A stretch of DNA of 7,888 nt from Bacteroidota bacterium (lineage in GTDB: Bacteria > Bacteroidota > Bacteroidia > Chitinophagales > Chitinophagaceae): contig JANYAL010000109.1 of NCBI GenBank assembly GCA_025361325.1, positions 1 to 7,888 on the forward strand, in the 5' to 3' direction. Both the position numbers and the translations under genes were made by a program. The notes under the pieces were generated by a model. That model saw only the letters and a list, made by a program, of their open reading frames with translations, was not told the origin of the DNA and did no database searches. The first letter of the stretch is position 1. Every line of letters begins with the position of its first letter. This document shows positions 6,781-7,888 of the stretch, one piece after another.

Positions 6781-7277
6781 TAAATTTGAGTAAACCAGCA
6801 AACTCCCATTTAATCTATTTACATAGTTTCTCCACCAATCGATTAGGCAAAATTCATTTTCATGCAAGAAGAAATAATTGAACGGGTGAAAAATCTACCT
6901 TTTAACACCTGCCAAGATTCAAATAATCTCAAATAAGTGATAAAGCGTTTCGGGAAAAACAAAGGCAACTTTGGATGTACTTCCCGAAACGCTTTTGTCC
7001 TTAAGGAACAGATCAATAGCTTAGGTAATTGAATCCTTGCAAAACGAGATCAATGGATCTCTTTGATGATTTCAACCCGGATTCAGCAAAGAAAACAACA
7101 AACCCTGTATTCGGTGAATTGAGCCTGGAAGTATGGATACAGTGCACCATACGCATGTGACCCATCACTTACGACAATTCCGTTTAATATAAAACATTAA
7201 CGACCTCCCCTATATTTATTAGCCCATTCCTCACGCCTTTTATTTTTAAACTAACTTCGTTTTCTAAAGATCCTGAT
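6781..7277. other. 497-bp intergenic region between adk and paaZ without a convincing gene
   Basis: It contains a long hairpin (6942-6995) and only very short reading frames. These are a 24-codon plus-strand frame from ATG 6862 with no ribosome-binding site, a 35-codon plus-strand frame from ATG 7053 ending at 7160, and a 50-codon minus-strand frame (7165 down to 7013) over the same DNA. None is recognisable. Near paaZ there are two one-mismatch -7-like elements, TATATTTA (7211-7218) and TAACTTCG (7252-7259), neither with a -33 partner. No tRNA, known riboswitch or repeat array is visible. Confidence 0.6.
6942..6995. terminator. Long perfect inverted repeat with nested GNRA-capped hairpin (probable terminator)
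   Basis: AAAGCGTTTCGGGAA (6942-6956) is exactly complementary to TTCCCGAAACGCTTT (6981-6995), giving a 15-bp uninterrupted stem. Within the 24-nt interior, CAAAG (6960-6964) pairs with CTTTG (6969-6973) around a GCAA tetraloop, which fits the GNRA class. A short T-run ends the 3' arm on the plus strand (TTTT at 6993-6996) but no long U-tract follows. It could terminate adk, although it starts 161 bp after that stop, or a short minus-strand transcript ending at 7013. A structural RNA or a protein-binding site is also possible. Confidence 0.5.
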
Positions 7278-7888
7278 ATGAAACTGGGAAATTATATTAC
7301 CGGCCAATGGATCACCGGCGATGGTGAAGGCCAGCAACTTTTTAATGCTGTGAATGGTGAATCCATAGCTAGGGCAAGTACAAAGGGACTTGATTTTTCA
7401 GCTGCTTTGAATTATGGGAGGTCCGTAGGAAACCCGGCCTTACGCAAAATGACCTTTCATGAAAGGGGTAATATGTTGAAGGCACTAGCACTGCATCTTA
7501 GAAGTTTTCTGGATAGATTTTATGCACTAAGTTATCAGACCGGGGCCACAAAGGCCGACAGCTGGGTTGATATTGAAGGAGGCATAGGAAACCTTTTCGC
7601 TAACGCATCATTACGTAGAAAATTTCCGAACGAGACCTTTTGTGTTGATGGCGAAGGTCATAATCTTAGTAAGAACTTTTCTTTCATGGGAGTGCATATC
7701 CTTGTTCCAAAAGAAGGGGTGGCCATCCATATAAATGCATTTAATTTCCCAGTCTGGGGTATGCTGGAAAAGATCGCAGTGAACTTGCTCGCCGGAATGC
7801 CCTGTATAATAAAACCGGCAACAATAACCTCCTATTTGACGGAAGCGGTTGCAAAGGAAATTATTAACTCGGGGATCTTACCAAAAGG
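7278..7888 (+). CDS. paaZ: PaaZ-type oxepin-CoA hydrolase/semialdehyde dehydrogenase, N-terminal part (runs off the window)
   Basis: The frame is open from ATG 7278 to the window end (203 codons plus two bases) and matches the aldehyde-dehydrogenase domain of PaaZ (formerly PaaN). In E. coli this bifunctional enzyme of the phenylacetate pathway opens the oxepin-CoA ring with its C-terminal MaoC-like domain and oxidises the resulting semialdehyde with its ALDH domain. Diagnostic segments are MKLGNYITGQW (1-11), ALRKMTFHERGNMLKALA (54-71), FYALSYQTGATKADSWVDIE (81-100) directly followed by GGIG (101-104), and HINAFNFPVWGMLEK (151-165) with the ALDH asparagine of FNFP (N156). IIKPAT (177-182) is the start of the cofactor-binding region. 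The catalytic glutamate and cysteine and any MaoC domain lie beyond the end. The start aligns with the E. coli N-terminus from memory; the Shine-Dalgarno is weak or absent. No other paa gene lies upstream here, so any paa cluster would have to continue downstream. Confidence 0.93.
   Translation, partial: MKLGNYITGQWITGDGEGQQLFNAVNGESIARASTKGLDFSAALNYGRSVGNPALRKMTFHERGNMLKALALHLRSFLDRFYALSYQTGATKADSWVDIEGGIGNLFANASLRRKFPNETFCVDGEGHNLSKNFSFMGVHILVPKEGVAIHINAFNFPVWGMLEKIAVNLLAGMPCIIKPATITSYLTEAVAKEIINSGILPK

Noticed and set aside
6580..6867. A 95-codon minus-strand frame overlapping the 3' end of adk
   Set aside because: Mostly antisense to a well-supported adenylate kinase; no family resemblance, promoter or ribosome-binding site.
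6862..6936. 24-codon frame starting MQEEIIERVKNLP after adk
   Set aside because: No ribosome-binding site or recognisable family, and very short; chance is the simplest explanation.

Overview
The window reads as ordinary chromosomal DNA from a member of the Bacteroidota, probably a Chitinophaga- or Sphingobacteria-like environmental lineage; the family-level placement is a guess. Three things point there. Upstream regions carry the Bacteroidota-type -7 promoter element TAnnTTTG, in one case with a TTTG -33 element 20 bp away. Most start codons lack a Shine-Dalgarno sequence. The gene set also fits: a signal-peptide-bearing OmpH/Skp homologue, a very large secreted Asp-box (BNR/sortilin-like) beta-propeller protein, a short adenylate kinase without the zinc LID, and a PaaZ homologue. 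Coding GC is moderate and the intergenic DNA is AT-rich.

Layout. Bases 1-171 hold the possible 3' end of an unidentified plus-strand gene. A class I/II PLP-dependent aminotransferase (214-1479, minus) and a 1049-residue secreted propeller protein (1600-4749, minus) follow each other on the minus strand. They are separated by 120 bp containing an intrinsic terminator whose U-tract overlaps the -33 element of a well-formed aminotransferase promoter, so they look like separate transcription units. Divergent from the propeller gene is a Skp/OmpH-like periplasmic chaperone gene (4993-5502, plus). It converges with msrB (5544-5966, minus), a methionine sulfoxide reductase B whose start region carries an exact 15-bp duplication. 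Divergent from msrB is adk (6205-6780, plus). A 497-bp stretch without a convincing gene follows; it holds a striking long hairpin and a segment open on both strands. The window ends inside a paaZ homologue (7278 onward, plus), of which the N-terminal 203 codons of the aldehyde dehydrogenase domain are present.

The genes do not form one pathway. They cover envelope biogenesis (Skp-like), an extracytoplasmic propeller of unknown function, oxidative protein repair (MsrB), nucleotide homeostasis (Adk), amino-acid metabolism (aminotransferase) and aromatic catabolism (PaaZ). I see no CRISPR array, transposase, integrase, tRNA, rRNA or defence cassette, and no clear new multi-gene system. The observations most worth a second look are the duplicated A8/Shine-Dalgarno segment at msrB, the G-homopolymer tracts in the propeller gene, the terminator-promoter overlap and the adk-paaZ hairpin.
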